Source of the DNA: Rhodohalobacter sp. 614A | GTDB taxonomy: Bacteria > Bacteroidota > Rhodothermia > Balneolales > Balneolaceae | NCBI RefSeq assembly: GCF_021462415.1 | Contig: NZ_JAKEDS010000002.1 | Coordinates: forward strand, 868,001-932,000 | Direction of reading: 5' to 3' | DNA length: 64,000 bases | Part shown: in pieces, positions 26,374 to 35,627 of the stretch | Layout of the letters: every line of letters starts with the position of its first letter | Position numbering within the stretch: the stretch's first letter is position 1 | Notes under the pieces: generated by a model | Database searches by the model: none | What the model saw: only the letters and a program-made list of their open reading frames with translations | Told to the model about the DNA's origin: nothing | Made by a program: the position numbers and the translations under genes

Positions 26374-28158
26374 TTAAGAATCGATTTTATATGGAAGGAT
26401 TGTCCAATGCTGAACTCCTTTTTGCTGGAGGATATTATTTACATCATTAACATCAGACTGAATATCTGAAGGAACCCAACCCAACATCCAGGATTTCATC
26501 TGGGCATTGGCTCCTCCAAAGAAAGCTTCAAAAAGATCTTGTTTTTTGGGATAAGTCTCGATGTTATACTCCTTAATTCCACCCATTTCTGCGGCAATTC
26601 TGAGGGCATCGTCAATATCTCCGATGGCATCCACAAGCCCTACTTCCAGAGCATTCTGACCTGTATAAACACGTCCCTGGGCAACTTCATGAACCTGATC
26701 CACAGTCATCCCTCTGTTTTCAGCTACAACACTTAAAAAAGTCTGATAGCTTTGGTCAATATTAGCCTCAAAGATATCCTGTTCTTGTTCACTCAATGGA
26801 TCAGTAAAATCAAAAAGATCGGCATACTCATGTGTTTTCAATGTTTCGTAATGAATGCCGAGATGTTCTTCCATCAATTCTTCGACGTTGAAAATCATGT
26901 TGGCAACACCGATTGATCCGGTAATTGTATTAGGACCTGCTAATACTGTATCTGCGCCCATAGCCATGTAATATCCGCCTGAGGCAGCAACGGTTCCCAT
27001 CGAAGCAACGACCGGTTTCTTTGCTGCCGCTTCTTTTACGTAGTGCCAGAGAATGTCTGAAGTGGTAGCAGCGCCACCCGGACTATCGATGTGAATAACA
27101 ATTGACTTGATGTCATCATCTTCCAAAGCGTCATCAAGTTGTTCTTTGAAATCTCCGGCAGTAATTCCGGTATTGGTCGCAAAGGGGGATTCCGCAATCT
27201 CCGGTAAAATCATTCCGGAAGCATAAATGACGGCGATTTTATCGGATGAGTCAATAACGTCGATACCCACACTGCTGTCTGAAACCCGGTTGTATCGGCT
27301 GTAAGTGACGGTTTTTAAATCTTCATCAACTTCAACGCCTATTCGTTGTTTAATGATATTAGCGACTTCATCAGTGTATGCAAGCGAATCTATCAATCCA
27401 TTTTCAACTGCAAACTGAAGCCGGTTAATCGGAGGTGTATTTATCATTGCGTTAATTTCGATTGGAGTTTTTCCGGTTCGCTCACTCACCGCATCCACAA
27501 ATGTTGCAGAGTAAGAAGCAAGAATTTCATTGATCTGTTCCCGGTACTCTGGAGAGCTGGAGTCTCTCAAATATGGTTCCACCACAGACTTATACCGGCC
27601 CGCCCGAAGCATTTCCGGTTCAACACCAATCTTATCAAGTAATTCTCTGTAGAACGTAAGCTGGGCTGCAAATCCACTAAACTGGAACATGGTTTCCGGC
27701 GGCGAGAAAATACTGTCTGCAGCTGTAGCTAAATAGTACGCTTTTTCATTCATTCCAATATCGTCTGTACTGAAATAGATGAATTTGCCGCTCTCTTTAA
27801 AATCTTTCAAATCTTGCATAACGGTTTCAAGATTAGCCCAGGAAGCAACCACGTTATTCGCCTCAATCCAAATTCCGGGAATATTATCATCAGATGCCGC
27901 TTTTTTCAGGTTTTGCTTGAGACCGGTCACAGATACCTGGTTCATCATGGCAGGATTGAGCAACTCTTGTACGGGATCGTATGGAACCCGCATTGGAATA
28001 TCTCCAGACAAGTTTATCTTTAAAACCGTATTTGAACGGATATAGGGTTCAGGCTGAGATGAACTGCTGGCAAGAAAAGCAAAAAATATCAGAACAAGAA
28101 TAGTCACCCCGATGAGCGTGCCCAAAACTGAGGCAAGAAACGTTTTAAAAAATTGCAT
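26374..28158 (-). CDS. sppA: Signal peptide peptidase SppA, long form
   Basis: 594 residues from ATG 28158 (MQFFKTFLASVLGT), where the N-terminal membrane anchor begins; the frame extends upstream into the divergent gene's leader but without family features. It has two Clp/crotonase-like S49 domains. The catalytic Lys is in GRYKSVVEPYLRDSSSPE (K190) and the Ser in GTVAASGGYYMAMGAD (S393), the pattern of the 67-kDa E. coli-type enzyme. It degrades cleaved signal peptides at the membrane. Divergent from the CrtI-like gene. Confidence 0.93.
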   Translation of the reverse strand: MQFFKTFLASVLGTLIGVTILVLIFFAFLASSSSQPEPYIRSNTVLKINLSGDIPMRVPYDPVQELLNPAMMNQVSVTGLKQNLKKAASDDNIPGIWIEANNVVASWANLETVMQDLKDFKESGKFIYFSTDDIGMNEKAYYLATAADSIFSPPETMFQFSGFAAQLTFYRELLDKIGVEPEMLRAGRYKSVVEPYLRDSSSPEYREQINEILASYSATFVDAVSERTGKTPIEINAMINTPPINRLQFAVENGLIDSLAYTDEVANIIKQRIGVEVDEDLKTVTYSRYNRVSDSSVGIDVIDSSDKIAVIYASGMILPEIAESPFATNTGITAGDFKEQLDDALEDDDIKSIVIHIDSPGGAATTSDILWHYVKEAAAKKPVVASMGTVAASGGYYMAMGADTVLAGPNTITGSIGVANMIFNVEELMEEHLGIHYETLKTHEYADLFDFTDPLSEQEQDIFEANIDQSYQTFLSVVAENRGMTVDQVHEVAQGRVYTGQNALEVGLVDAIGDIDDALRIAAEMGGIKEYNIETYPKKQDLFEAFFGGANAQMKSWMLGWVPSDIQSDVNDVNNILQQKGVQHWTILPYKIDS

Positions 28159-28270
28159 AGTTAAATCTCTGTAACATTTTATTTGAGACCGAATGAGCGG
28201 CCGTTTAGAATTATTTGCAGAACTTACTAAAAAGTAATATTCATTCCACGAACTTTTAACAATACGAAGA

Positions 28271-29878
28271 ATGCAAAAGTTTGATGCACTTATCATTGGA
28301 TCAGGCCATAACGGTCTTATTACAGCTTGTTATCTGGCAAAGGCAGGATATAAAGTTGGAATTTTGGAGCGGCGGGATACTATCGGTGGTGCCGTGTGTA
28401 CGGAAACGATGTTCAAATCACCTGAGAATCCCAACGGTTTTCGAATGGATATTGGTTCTTCGGTTCATATTATGATTCATCAAACCGGAATTATTGAAGA
28501 ATTAGGTTTGGCCAACTACGGACTTGAGTACATTGAGATGGATCCGTTTATGAGCTACCCGGTTCCTGATGGAAAAGGTGTGATCCATTTTTTCAAGGAT
28601 CTGGACCGAACCCTTAATTCCATTTCAAAAGTGGCTCCTGAAGATGTATCAAATTATAAAGATTTTATTGATTTCTGGGGACGAATCAACCGCCATGTTT
28701 TGAAGGCGTTTATGAATCCACCGACCGGCAAAAATATTGTAACGGAGATGATCAAGGGCCAAATTAAGAACGGAGCCATGTTCAAAAAAGGAGAGCAGAT
28801 GGACGGCCTTCAAAAAATTCTTGGGAGCTATGGCAAAGTGGTTGAGGATTCATTTGAAAGCCCCTATATGAAAGCTGCGTTGACGTGGTTTGCCGCACAG
28901 TCCGGGCCGCTTCCGGATCAGTCTGCCACAGGTGATTTTGCAGGATGGCAGGCCATGCTTCATGAAAGCGGGGCCAAACACCCGAGAGGCGGAAGCGGGA
29001 TGTTAACACAGGCGATGGCGGCTTTCATTAAAGATCATGGGGGAGAAATTTTCACAGATCACGCCGTTAAAAAAATTGACATCAAAAATGGAAAGGCTGT
29101 TGGAGTCATTACTAAAGATGATGAGTACTTTTCCGGTAACCTGATTGTATCGAATGCTCATGTTCAGACCACAATACTGAAAATGGTTGGGCGTGAAAAT
29201 CTGGACCGTTCATTGTTTAAAAAAGTAGAAAATATCAGCGTTGGAAATGGATTTGGAATGGTAATTCGTTGTGCGGTTGAGGAGTTGCCGGAATATACCG
29301 CGGCTCCGAATGATCCTCATATCCACAACGGTATGCAACTTTTGGCGCCTTCTACGGACTATATGAACAGGGCAATTGGTGATTACATAAAGAAACGTCC
29401 GCCCGAAAATCCGGCTGTTCTGGCAATGACGTTCTCAAAGATAGATCCCGACGTGGCAAAGGATGGAAAGCATACGTTGTTTGGCTGGGCGCAATGGCAT
29501 CCGTATGAATTATCCGATGGCAAGCACTGGGATGACATTCGGGAACGGGAAGCCGAAAAAATTTACTCGGTAGTAGAAAAATATGCTCCAAATATGAAAG
29601 GAAAGCTGATTGATTGGTATATTCAGTCTCCTTTAGATATTGAAAGAAAACACGGATTACTTCGCGGCAATGTGATGCATGTTGAGATGAATTTTGACCA
29701 AATGTTTATGTTTCGGCCCATTCCTGAAATGAGCCGGTATGAAACACCGATTGAGAATTTATATCTGTCCAGTGCGTCTTGCCATCCGGGTGGTGGAGTG
29801 TTTGGCGCTGCCGGGTATAATGCCGCACAAGTAATTCTGAGTAAACGCAAAAAAAGATTTTTCGGAGTATCCACTTGA
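28271..29878 (+). CDS. CrtI/PYROXD2-like FAD-dependent oxidoreductase
   Basis: 535 residues. It has the dinucleotide motif ALIIGSGHNGLITACYLAKAGYKVGILERRDTIGGA at the N-terminus and the phytoene-desaturase-type C-terminus YLSSASCHPGGGVFGAAGYNAA. Among this superfamily it looks closest to PYROXD2-type proteins rather than confirmed carotenoid desaturases, and no other carotenoid gene is nearby. Substrate unknown. Its stop overlaps the TTG start of alr. Confidence 0.82.
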   Translation: MQKFDALIIGSGHNGLITACYLAKAGYKVGILERRDTIGGAVCTETMFKSPENPNGFRMDIGSSVHIMIHQTGIIEELGLANYGLEYIEMDPFMSYPVPDGKGVIHFFKDLDRTLNSISKVAPEDVSNYKDFIDFWGRINRHVLKAFMNPPTGKNIVTEMIKGQIKNGAMFKKGEQMDGLQKILGSYGKVVEDSFESPYMKAALTWFAAQSGPLPDQSATGDFAGWQAMLHESGAKHPRGGSGMLTQAMAAFIKDHGGEIFTDHAVKKIDIKNGKAVGVITKDDEYFSGNLIVSNAHVQTTILKMVGRENLDRSLFKKVENISVGNGFGMVIRCAVEELPEYTAAPNDPHIHNGMQLLAPSTDYMNRAIGDYIKKRPPENPAVLAMTFSKIDPDVAKDGKHTLFGWAQWHPYELSDGKHWDDIREREAEKIYSVVEKYAPNMKGKLIDWYIQSPLDIERKHGLLRGNVMHVEMNFDQMFMFRPIPEMSRYETPIENLYLSSASCHPGGGVFGAAGYNAAQVILSKRKKRFFGVST

Positions 29879-30948
29879 AGATTCACTTTCCCAATTCATT
29901 CGCAGAAATAAGTTTGTCTGCAATTTCAAAGAACATCCAGTCCATTAAAAACAAATCCGGCAACAAGAAAATTTTAGCAGTTGTGAAGTGCGATGCTTAT
30001 AGCCACCATGCTGTAAGAGTCGCTTCCCGTATTGAAAATCAGGTTGATTGGCTGGCCGTAGCAAACGTGGATGAAGGAATTGAACTTCGAATGGGAGGAA
30101 TCAAAAAGCCGATATTGGTTTTGGGGGTTCCGACTTATAAAAATGCTGCCGCTTACCAAACGCATAATTTAACTGCAACGGTCAGTCACAGAACTCATTT
30201 TTCCATTTTGATGGACGGCACTTCTTATCACATCAATTTTGACACAGGGATGGGAAGGCTTGGGTTTGTACCTGAACAGGCAGAAGAAGTCAGGCAACTA
30301 GCTGTGGCAAATCAGCGATTAATTTGCAGCGGAATCTATTCACATTATGCAACGTCAGATGATCCCGGATCGGATTATGTACAAACTCAACATGAGCGGT
30401 TCGTCAAAATTCTGGACCATTTTGGCGAAATTCCATTGGTTCATATGAGTAATACGGGTGCCGTAGCTAACTATCCGAATCTTAATCATTTTGACATGAT
30501 CAGAACGGGTCTTGGCATGCTTGGGTATAATCCCGGGGAAACCCGTCATGACTGGCTGGAGCCGGCTTTAACCTGGAAATCAACCATCGCTCAGGTTCGT
30601 CCTATAAAAAAAGGAGATGTGGTTAGTTATTCCTCAACGTGGATGTGCCCGGAAGACGGGTATCTTGCTACCATTCCTGTTGGCTACGGAGATGGAATTC
30701 CACGCTCGCTAAGCAATAAACTGAAAGTGAATATCGGTGGAAAATTATATCCCCAGGTTGGAAATGTAACGATGGATTACATCATGATTTACTTAGGTGA
30801 AGACCAGATCCCAACGGAACAAGAAGTTATTCTGATGGGGAAAAATGGATGGACAGCACATGACTGGGCTGATCAGGGAAAGACCAACGTCCATGAAATT
30901 ATGACGAATATCCAGGGGAGAGTTTTACGCCGTTTTATCGACTCTTAG
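29875..30948 (+). CDS. alr: Alanine racemase
   Basis: 357 residues of fold type III. The PLP Lys is K38 in AVVKCDAYSHH (the usual xVVKANAYGHG, altered at CD and SH). The second catalytic residue is the Tyr in GDVVSYSSTW, followed by ATIPVGYGDGIPRSL. It makes D-alanine for peptidoglycan. The start is TTG within the previous stop (TTGA overlap). Its 3' end overlaps the convergent FKBP gene by 14 bp. Confidence 0.92.
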   Translation: MKIHFPNSFAEISLSAISKNIQSIKNKSGNKKILAVVKCDAYSHHAVRVASRIENQVDWLAVANVDEGIELRMGGIKKPILVLGVPTYKNAAAYQTHNLTATVSHRTHFSILMDGTSYHINFDTGMGRLGFVPEQAEEVRQLAVANQRLICSGIYSHYATSDDPGSDYVQTQHERFVKILDHFGEIPLVHMSNTGAVANYPNLNHFDMIRTGLGMLGYNPGETRHDWLEPALTWKSTIAQVRPIKKGDVVSYSSTWMCPEDGYLATIPVGYGDGIPRSLSNKLKVNIGGKLYPQVGNVTMDYIMIYLGEDQIPTEQEVILMGKNGWTAHDWADQGKTNVHEIMTNIQGRVLRRFIDS

Positions 30949-31492
30949 TAGGACCTATATCTGTGATAAGAATATCATAAATAAGCGTTTCTTCCACATA
31001 TTGTGAAGTCCGGTTATTTGAAGGAACAGCTTTAAATCCTTGATCGGGTGACACGACAATCGTGCGTTTTTCTCCATCTTTCATACCAAGTAATCCACGC
31101 TGAAAGCCGGGAGTATGTGTCACAAAAATATCATATGGGTTTTGTACGATTATTCCCTGCCCATCGGAATTGGCTATTGATATGTTAACAGGTGAAGATT
31201 GTCCATCCGCAAAAGTACTAAATATAACAGCACCAGACTCAGTTCTGAGTGTCAGATAAGCATTAATACTGGATATGTGATTTACTTCAAAGGGACCAAA
31301 CCCTTCTTCATGCAGGTAAACTTTTACACCTTCATAGATATCAACTGATTCAACATTGGTAGTATCAAAAGCTTCCGGAACGGTGGAGTAATCCGGCGGT
31401 TCAAATCGATAAGGGTCACTCGTATCACAAGAAACAACAATAATAAAAAGGAAAAGAAATATTGATAAAATTGAAATTCGGGACAGTTGCAT
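30935..31492 (-). CDS. FKBP-type peptidyl-prolyl isomerase lipoprotein
   Basis: 185 residues. A signal peptide ends in the lipobox VVSC (MQLSRISILSIFLFLFIIVVSC), so it is a lipoprotein of the cell envelope. The C-terminal half resembles FKBP: GFQRGLLGMKDGEKRTIVVSPDQGF matches the GxxxGLxGMKxGxKRxxxIPPxxxY signature. It probably assists folding of exported proteins. A possible -7 box lies at 31544-31551. Monocistronic, convergent with alr. Confidence 0.82.
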   Translation of the reverse strand: MQLSRISILSIFLFLFIIVVSCDTSDPYRFEPPDYSTVPEAFDTTNVESVDIYEGVKVYLHEEGFGPFEVNHISSINAYLTLRTESGAVIFSTFADGQSSPVNISIANSDGQGIIVQNPYDIFVTHTPGFQRGLLGMKDGEKRTIVVSPDQGFKAVPSNNRTSQYVEETLIYDILITDIGPTKSR

Positions 31493-31543
31493 AAACAGAT
31501 TAAATAGTACTTGGTTTCTTTAATTCGATTTCTGATTAGTCAT

Positions 31544-31551
31544 CAAAAATA
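31544..31551 (-). promoter_or_regulatory. -7 box TATTTTTG upstream of the FKBP lipoprotein gene
   Basis: On the minus strand this reads TATTTTTG, an exact TAnnTTTG. It gives a leader of about 45 nt to the ATG at 31492. No clear TTTG -33 element is seen at the usual distance. Confidence 0.3.
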
Positions 31552-31606
31552 GCAGTATTTACTGACTGTTTAAAAAGAAACATTAACATTTGATTTCGGA
31601 TGAATC

Positions 31607-32470
31607 CTAAGACTCATTAGTGAACGCAGCTTCCATGTCTTTCTTGCGTTTTCTGCTGGCAATTCTGCTAAGTAAGATAGAAAGTTGATACAGAAGAATA
31701 ATCGGCACCGCAATCATTACCTGGGAAACAGGGTCTGGCGGAGTTAAAAAAGCAGCAAGTATCAGTGCGCCAACAATAGCGTGCCGGCGGAATTTTCTCA
31801 TTGCTTCAGGATTCACCAATCCAACTTTTGAGAGAAACCAACTGATTACCGGTAACTGGAAGATTACACCGCAAGCCAGTGTCCAAACGGCAACGGATGT
31901 AAAGTATTCATTGATATCAAACTCGTTGGAAATGAAGTCTGCAATCACAAATTGGGTAAAAAACTGAACGGCAAAAGGAACAAGAATCAGATAACCAAAA
32001 GCAACACCAAGCAAAAAGAAAAAGGTGATGAACATGGAATTGAAAAAGGTCTTGAGCTTTTCACCGGATTCAAGTGCTGGTTCTATAAACGCCCACAACT
32101 GGTAAATAAAGAGAGGAGCGCCGATAATGATGCCAATAATGATTAGTGTTCCCCAGTAGGTGAAAAACTGTCCCGGAAGGCGTCTCGAAATCAGTTCGAG
32201 TGCTACTGGTTCAATGGGCATAATCCGGTACATGAAAAAGTCCGTTTTTGCCGGACCGAGGATGAACTCATTGATAAAAAAATCAGAAAAAATAAAAGCG
32301 ATAACAACACCACCCACAACCCCGGCAAGACCTTTTAAAATTCTCCATCGAAGCTCTTCAAGATGATCCAGGAAAGACATTGATGCGGTTGGATCTTTTT
32401 TTGGAGGCTGCGCCTTGGGAAGAATAGCGCCCATTATACTTCTATTGGAACTGTCTGTAGATTCGCTCAT
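31607..32470 (-). CDS. tatC: Sec-independent protein translocase TatC
   Basis: 287 residues with six hydrophobic segments. The conserved N-terminal FLDHLEELRWRILK is present, with the later IYQLWAFIEPALESGEK loop and FRRHAIVGALILAAFLTPPDPVSQ. A 28-residue hydrophilic extension precedes the core. TatC is the receptor for twin-arginine signals; exported candidates in this window are the metallophosphatase, the TIM-barrel lipoprotein and the GMC complex. Its start overlaps the stop of a 42-codon ORF by ATGA, and it follows rpiB and glyA on the same strand. Confidence 0.95.
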   Translation of the reverse strand: MSESTDSSNRSIMGAILPKAQPPKKDPTASMSFLDHLEELRWRILKGLAGVVGGVVIAFIFSDFFINEFILGPAKTDFFMYRIMPIEPVALELISRRLPGQFFTYWGTLIIIGIIIGAPLFIYQLWAFIEPALESGEKLKTFFNSMFITFFFLLGVAFGYLILVPFAVQFFTQFVIADFISNEFDINEYFTSVAVWTLACGVIFQLPVISWFLSKVGLVNPEAMRKFRRHAIVGALILAAFLTPPDPVSQVMIAVPIILLYQLSILLSRIASRKRKKDMEAAFTNES

Positions 32471-32595
32471 TTATCCTCAAACCTGCTCGTAAAAAATAAA
32501 CTGATGGATTTGCTGTACGATTTTCGATTGTACATACGCAGTAAAAAAACTAATCCGAAAGATATCAAAATCGTAGCAATATACCGTCTGTTCAT
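32467..32595 (-). CDS. Small single-pass membrane protein candidate (42 aa)
   Basis: A short open frame fills the gap between glyA and tatC. It begins ATG (MNRRYIATILISFGLVFLLR), has one hydrophobic segment of about 14 residues flanked by basic residues, then a Lys/Arg/Ser-rich tail ending FEDK. Its TGA overlaps the tatC ATG as ATGA, which argues for translation. A GGAG lies about 14 nt before its ATG, after the glyA stop. I do not recognise a family; it lacks the amphipathic helix of TatA. Confidence 0.5.
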   Translation of the reverse strand: MNRRYIATILISFGLVFLLRMYNRKSYSKSISLFFTSRFEDK

Positions 32596-32613
32596 TTATA
32601 AAAATTGTGCTCC

Positions 32614-33912
32614 TTATGCCTCAACGAAATCATAGAGTGGAAATTCTTTGCAGATTGCCTGAACCTCTTGTTTAACGGTTTCGAGCGTGGATTCATTATT
32701 GGGATTTTGAAGAACGGTGTCAATCAATTTCACCACATCAGAGAATTGTTGTTCTTTAAAACCACGGGTTGTGAGCGCAGGCGATCCCAAACGGATTCCC
32801 GATGTTACAAACGGACTTTCCGTATCAAAAGGAACCATGTTTTTATTAACGGTGATTCCTGCTTTGTCCAACGACTCTTCTGCAATTTTTCCTGTTAGAT
32901 TCTTATTCCTCAAATCAACCAGAATCAAGTGATTATCCGTACCATCACTCACTAAATTATAACCGAGATTCTTAAACTCATCGGCCATGTGTTTGGCATT
33001 TTTTTGAATTTGCTGCTGATATTCTTTGAACTCGGGTTGTAATGCTTCACCAAAGGCTACAGCTTTTGCTGCGATCACATGCATTAAAGGTCCGCCTTGC
33101 GATCCAGGGAATACAGCGGAGTCTAAAACTTCGCTGGTGTTTTTCACACGTCCTGATTTTCTGGCGGTAACTCCCAGTTTATTTTCTCCGTCGTTTCCAA
33201 CCAGGATCATTCCGCCTCTTGGGCCTCGAAGTGTTTTGTGTGTGGTAGTTGAAACTACATCACAGTAGGGCAGAGGATCATTCAAAAGATCGGTTGCTAT
33301 AAGGCCTGCGGTGTGAGCCATATCCATCCATAAAAAGGCTCCTACTTCATCGGCAATGTCGCGGAAAGCCTGGTAATCAAAATCCCGTGGATAAGCACTG
33401 GCTCCAATAGATATCATTTTCGGTTTCACTGCTTTTGCCTTATCCCGAACTTTGTCCAGGTCAATTCTGCCTGTATCTTTTTCAACTCCATAGAATTCCG
33501 GATGATATTGGATGCCGGAAAAATTTACCGGTGAACCATGTGTAAGGTGGCCTCCATGCGAAAGATCCAATCCTAAAAGTGTATCGCCGGGATTCATAAA
33601 AGCCAGGTAAACAGCAGCATTGGCTGATGCTCCCGAGTGCGGCTGTACATTCACCCAATCGGCATCAAACAATTTTTTTGCACGTTCACGGGCCAGATCT
33701 TCAATTTTGTCTACATGTTCGCAGCCACCGTAATATCGTTTTCCCGGATAGCCTTCTGCATATTTATTGGTAAGCACGGTACCCATTGCCGAGATTACAG
33801 CGCGGGACACAAAATTTTCGGATGCAATGAGTTCAAAGTTGTTGTTTTCTCTTTCAGTTTCCTGCTGAATATATGCGTAGAGTTCAGGATCCTGGTTTTT
33901 CAATACATCCAT
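32614..33912 (-). CDS. glyA: Serine hydroxymethyltransferase
   Basis: 432 residues of fold type I PLP enzyme. It contains [36 protein letters not shown], the PLP Lys in [14 protein letters not shown], and [24 protein letters not shown]. It interconverts serine and glycine and supplies C1 units. It lies 3 bp downstream of rpiB and upstream of the small ORF and tatC, so these four form one leftward transcript. Confidence 0.96.
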   Translation of the reverse strand: MDVLKNQDPELYAYIQQETERENNNFELIASENFVSRAVISAMGTVLTNKYAEGYPGKRYYGGCEHVDKIEDLARERAKKLFDADWVNVQPHSGASANAAVYLAFMNPGDTLLGLDLSHGGHLTHGSPVNFSGIQYHPEFYGVEKDTGRIDLDKVRDKAKAVKPKMISIGASAYPRDFDYQAFRDIADEVGAFLWMDMAHTAGLIATDLLNDPLPYCDVVSTTTHKTLRGPRGGMILVGNDGENKLGVTARKSGRVKNTSEVLDSAVFPGSQGGPLMHVIAAKAVAFGEALQPEFKEYQQQIQKNAKHMADEFKNLGYNLVSDGTDNHLILVDLRNKNLTGKIAEESLDKAGITVNKNMVPFDTESPFVTSGIRLGSPALTTRGFKEQQFSDVVKLIDTVLQNPNNESTLETVKQEVQAICKEFPLYDFVEA

Positions 33913-33915
33913 AGA

Positions 33916-34359
33916 CTATTTTTGCTCAATTACTGATTGAATTTTATTGATTCTGCGTTCGTGCCGGCCGCCTTCAAAATCTGAAGTGAACCAAGCGGTA
34001 AGTATCTTTTCAATTTCTTCTTCATTCAACTCCCTGCCGGGTATGCAAATGATATTGGCATTGTTATGTTGCCGCGAGAGTTTAGCAACTTCAGGTGAAT
34101 AAACCAAAGCCGCACGAACCTTATTGAATTTATTAGCGGTCATGCACATTCCCTGTCCACTGCCACACAATAATATGCCGGAGTCGTGCTCACCGGAATT
34201 AATCTTTTCAGCCACCTGGATTGCAAAATCAGGGTAATCAACCGAGTCTTTGGAATGGGTACCAAAATCTATTGGCATGTGTCCCATTTTCTTGAGAATC
34301 TTTTTGGTAATCTCTTTTGCTTCGAAACCGGCGTGATCACTTGCAATCGGTACAATCAT
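33916..34359 (-). CDS. rpiB: Ribose 5-phosphate isomerase B
   Basis: 147 residues of the RpiB/LacAB family. It has ASDHAGFEAKE (phosphate/substrate site), GILLCGSGQGMCMTANKF with the catalytic Cys, and RQHNNANIICIPGRE. The length is usual. It works in the non-oxidative pentose phosphate pathway. It is the first gene of the rpiB-glyA-small ORF-tatC transcript. Confidence 0.93.
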   Translation of the reverse strand: MIVPIASDHAGFEAKEITKKILKKMGHMPIDFGTHSKDSVDYPDFAIQVAEKINSGEHDSGILLCGSGQGMCMTANKFNKVRAALVYSPEVAKLSRQHNNANIICIPGRELNEEEIEKILTAWFTSDFEGGRHERRINKIQSVIEQK

Positions 34360-34472
34360 TTTACATCTGTTAATTTAAATAAGTGGTTCAATATCTTGAA
34401 AATATTCATGATGAGAAAGCAACATCCATTGATAATTTGAACAAATTTCGAAAGCTGAAAATGAGATAATAT

Positions 34473-34573
34473 CATTGCGAAAGAAATGAATGAAGTGTGG
34501 CGATTTTCAAGCGATGATTACAAAGAGATTGTGCCAAAGGCATCCCTTCGGGGGCTTTGTTGCACTCGCAATG
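34473..34573. repeat. Degenerate REP-like inverted element
   Basis: CATTGCGA (34473-34480) and TCGCAATG (34566-34573) bracket about 85 bp containing GTGGCGAT, GAGATTGTGCC and an internal CCTTCGGGGG turn. This layout resembles the dispersed CATTGCGA...GCAATCTC...TCGCAATG palindromic repeats of many bacterial genomes, here worn down. It lies in the 265-bp gap between the rpiB and alpha/beta-hydrolase genes; I see nothing else there. Confidence 0.45.
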
Positions 34574-34624
34574 GCAAATCATAGAGAACTGCAATTTTGA
34601 GAAGATTATGTTATCAATCCCAAC

Positions 34625-35434
34625 TCAGGCAGACTGTTGAAGATACCGTTTGTGATTGACAAGAAACTCGAGGGATACATCGTTAAACTCATCCGGCCTT
34701 TCAACGTTTACCACGTGTCCGCTTCCTTCAATAATGGTTAGATAAGAGTGATCAAACTCCTGGATCATCTTTTTGACAGGAGGGAGGAACATATGATCTT
34801 CCTCTCCCATGACGTAAAGTGTGGGCGCTTCCATCTCTTTTTCTTTAAAATGCCTCAAAAGCGGATTCACATCATACGTCAACCGAAACCATTTTAAGAA
34901 CTCCTTACGAGCCAGGCTTTTAGCTTCCCTCACAAAAAGAAGGCGTGACTCTTCGTGATTTTTTTTCGGCATAATGATCCATGCGAAAAGCCTGTAAAGC
35001 CACATAAATGGAACTATTTTTTTGAAGGTATGTCCCAGCCAAACCAAAATTCTCGATCGAATGTTAAGACGCGTTATAGCTCCGCACATCACCGCAGAAA
35101 TTACACGGTCGGGTTCCATTTCTGCAATTGTTCTGATGATGATTGTTCCAAGTGAAACCCCCACAAAATGAGCCCGATTAATACCATTTTTATTGAGCGT
35201 ATCTACAACATCTTTACTGACGGTTTTAAACGTATATTTCTCTTTATAATATGCCTCAAGAGAACTCATCTCTTTGGATTTTCCATGCCCGCGTAAATCC
35301 ACCAGAAGAACATTGAATTCTTCGCTGTAAGCCTTCACCTGCTTGAACCAAATGGCTGAAGAGCCACCCGCACCGTGTATAAAAACAACCCAGTCTTTTT
35401 CGGGTGAATTGAGATATTTCTTTGTAAAAAGCAT
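34625..35434 (-). CDS. Alpha/beta-fold hydrolase
   Basis: 269 residues. The oxyanion HGAGGSS, nucleophile elbow GVSLG (in HFVGVSLGTIIIRTIAEMEPD), acid region APTLYVMGEEDHMF and catalytic His in IEGSGHVVNVERPDEF are all present. It is therefore an intact serine hydrolase; the substrate is unknown. It is monocistronic and divergent from the acyltransferase gene. A 26-bp imperfect palindrome lies 23 bp upstream of its start. Confidence 0.88.
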   Translation of the reverse strand: MLFTKKYLNSPEKDWVVFIHGAGGSSAIWFKQVKAYSEEFNVLLVDLRGHGKSKEMSSLEAYYKEKYTFKTVSKDVVDTLNKNGINRAHFVGVSLGTIIIRTIAEMEPDRVISAVMCGAITRLNIRSRILVWLGHTFKKIVPFMWLYRLFAWIIMPKKNHEESRLLFVREAKSLARKEFLKWFRLTYDVNPLLRHFKEKEMEAPTLYVMGEEDHMFLPPVKKMIQEFDHSYLTIIEGSGHVVNVERPDEFNDVSLEFLVNHKRYLQQSA

Positions 35435-35456
35435 TTCTAAAATGTGCAGTCAGATA

Positions 35457-35482
35457 TGTCCTTTTCCGTACGTGAAAGGACA
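35457..35482. promoter_or_regulatory. 26-bp imperfect palindrome, candidate operator
   Basis: TGTCCTTT (35457-35464) and AAAGGACA (35475-35482) are perfect 8-bp arms around a central CGTACG palindrome (35467-35472), with two mismatched positions between. It lies just upstream of the alpha/beta-hydrolase start. It could be a regulator site or a hairpin in the leader. Confidence 0.4.
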
Positions 35483-35627
35483 AGATAAGTGAATTGTGGC
35501 GAAAATTTTATCATAACTATTTAAACGAATAAACAATTCGATAATTTTAATAGCTTACATTCTGCATGACAAAAAGTTACAAATTTGGTTTCTTTACTTT
35601 TTCTATCATACAGGAAATGCGTTTGGA

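Noticed and set aside
28271-29878. Carotenoid biosynthesis gene crtI
   Set aside because: Family features are shared, but it looks closer to PYROXD2-type proteins and no crtB or other carotenoid gene is nearby.
32467-32595. TatA/TatE for the small ORF before tatC
   Set aside because: It has one hydrophobic segment but lacks the FG hinge and amphipathic helix of TatA-type proteins.
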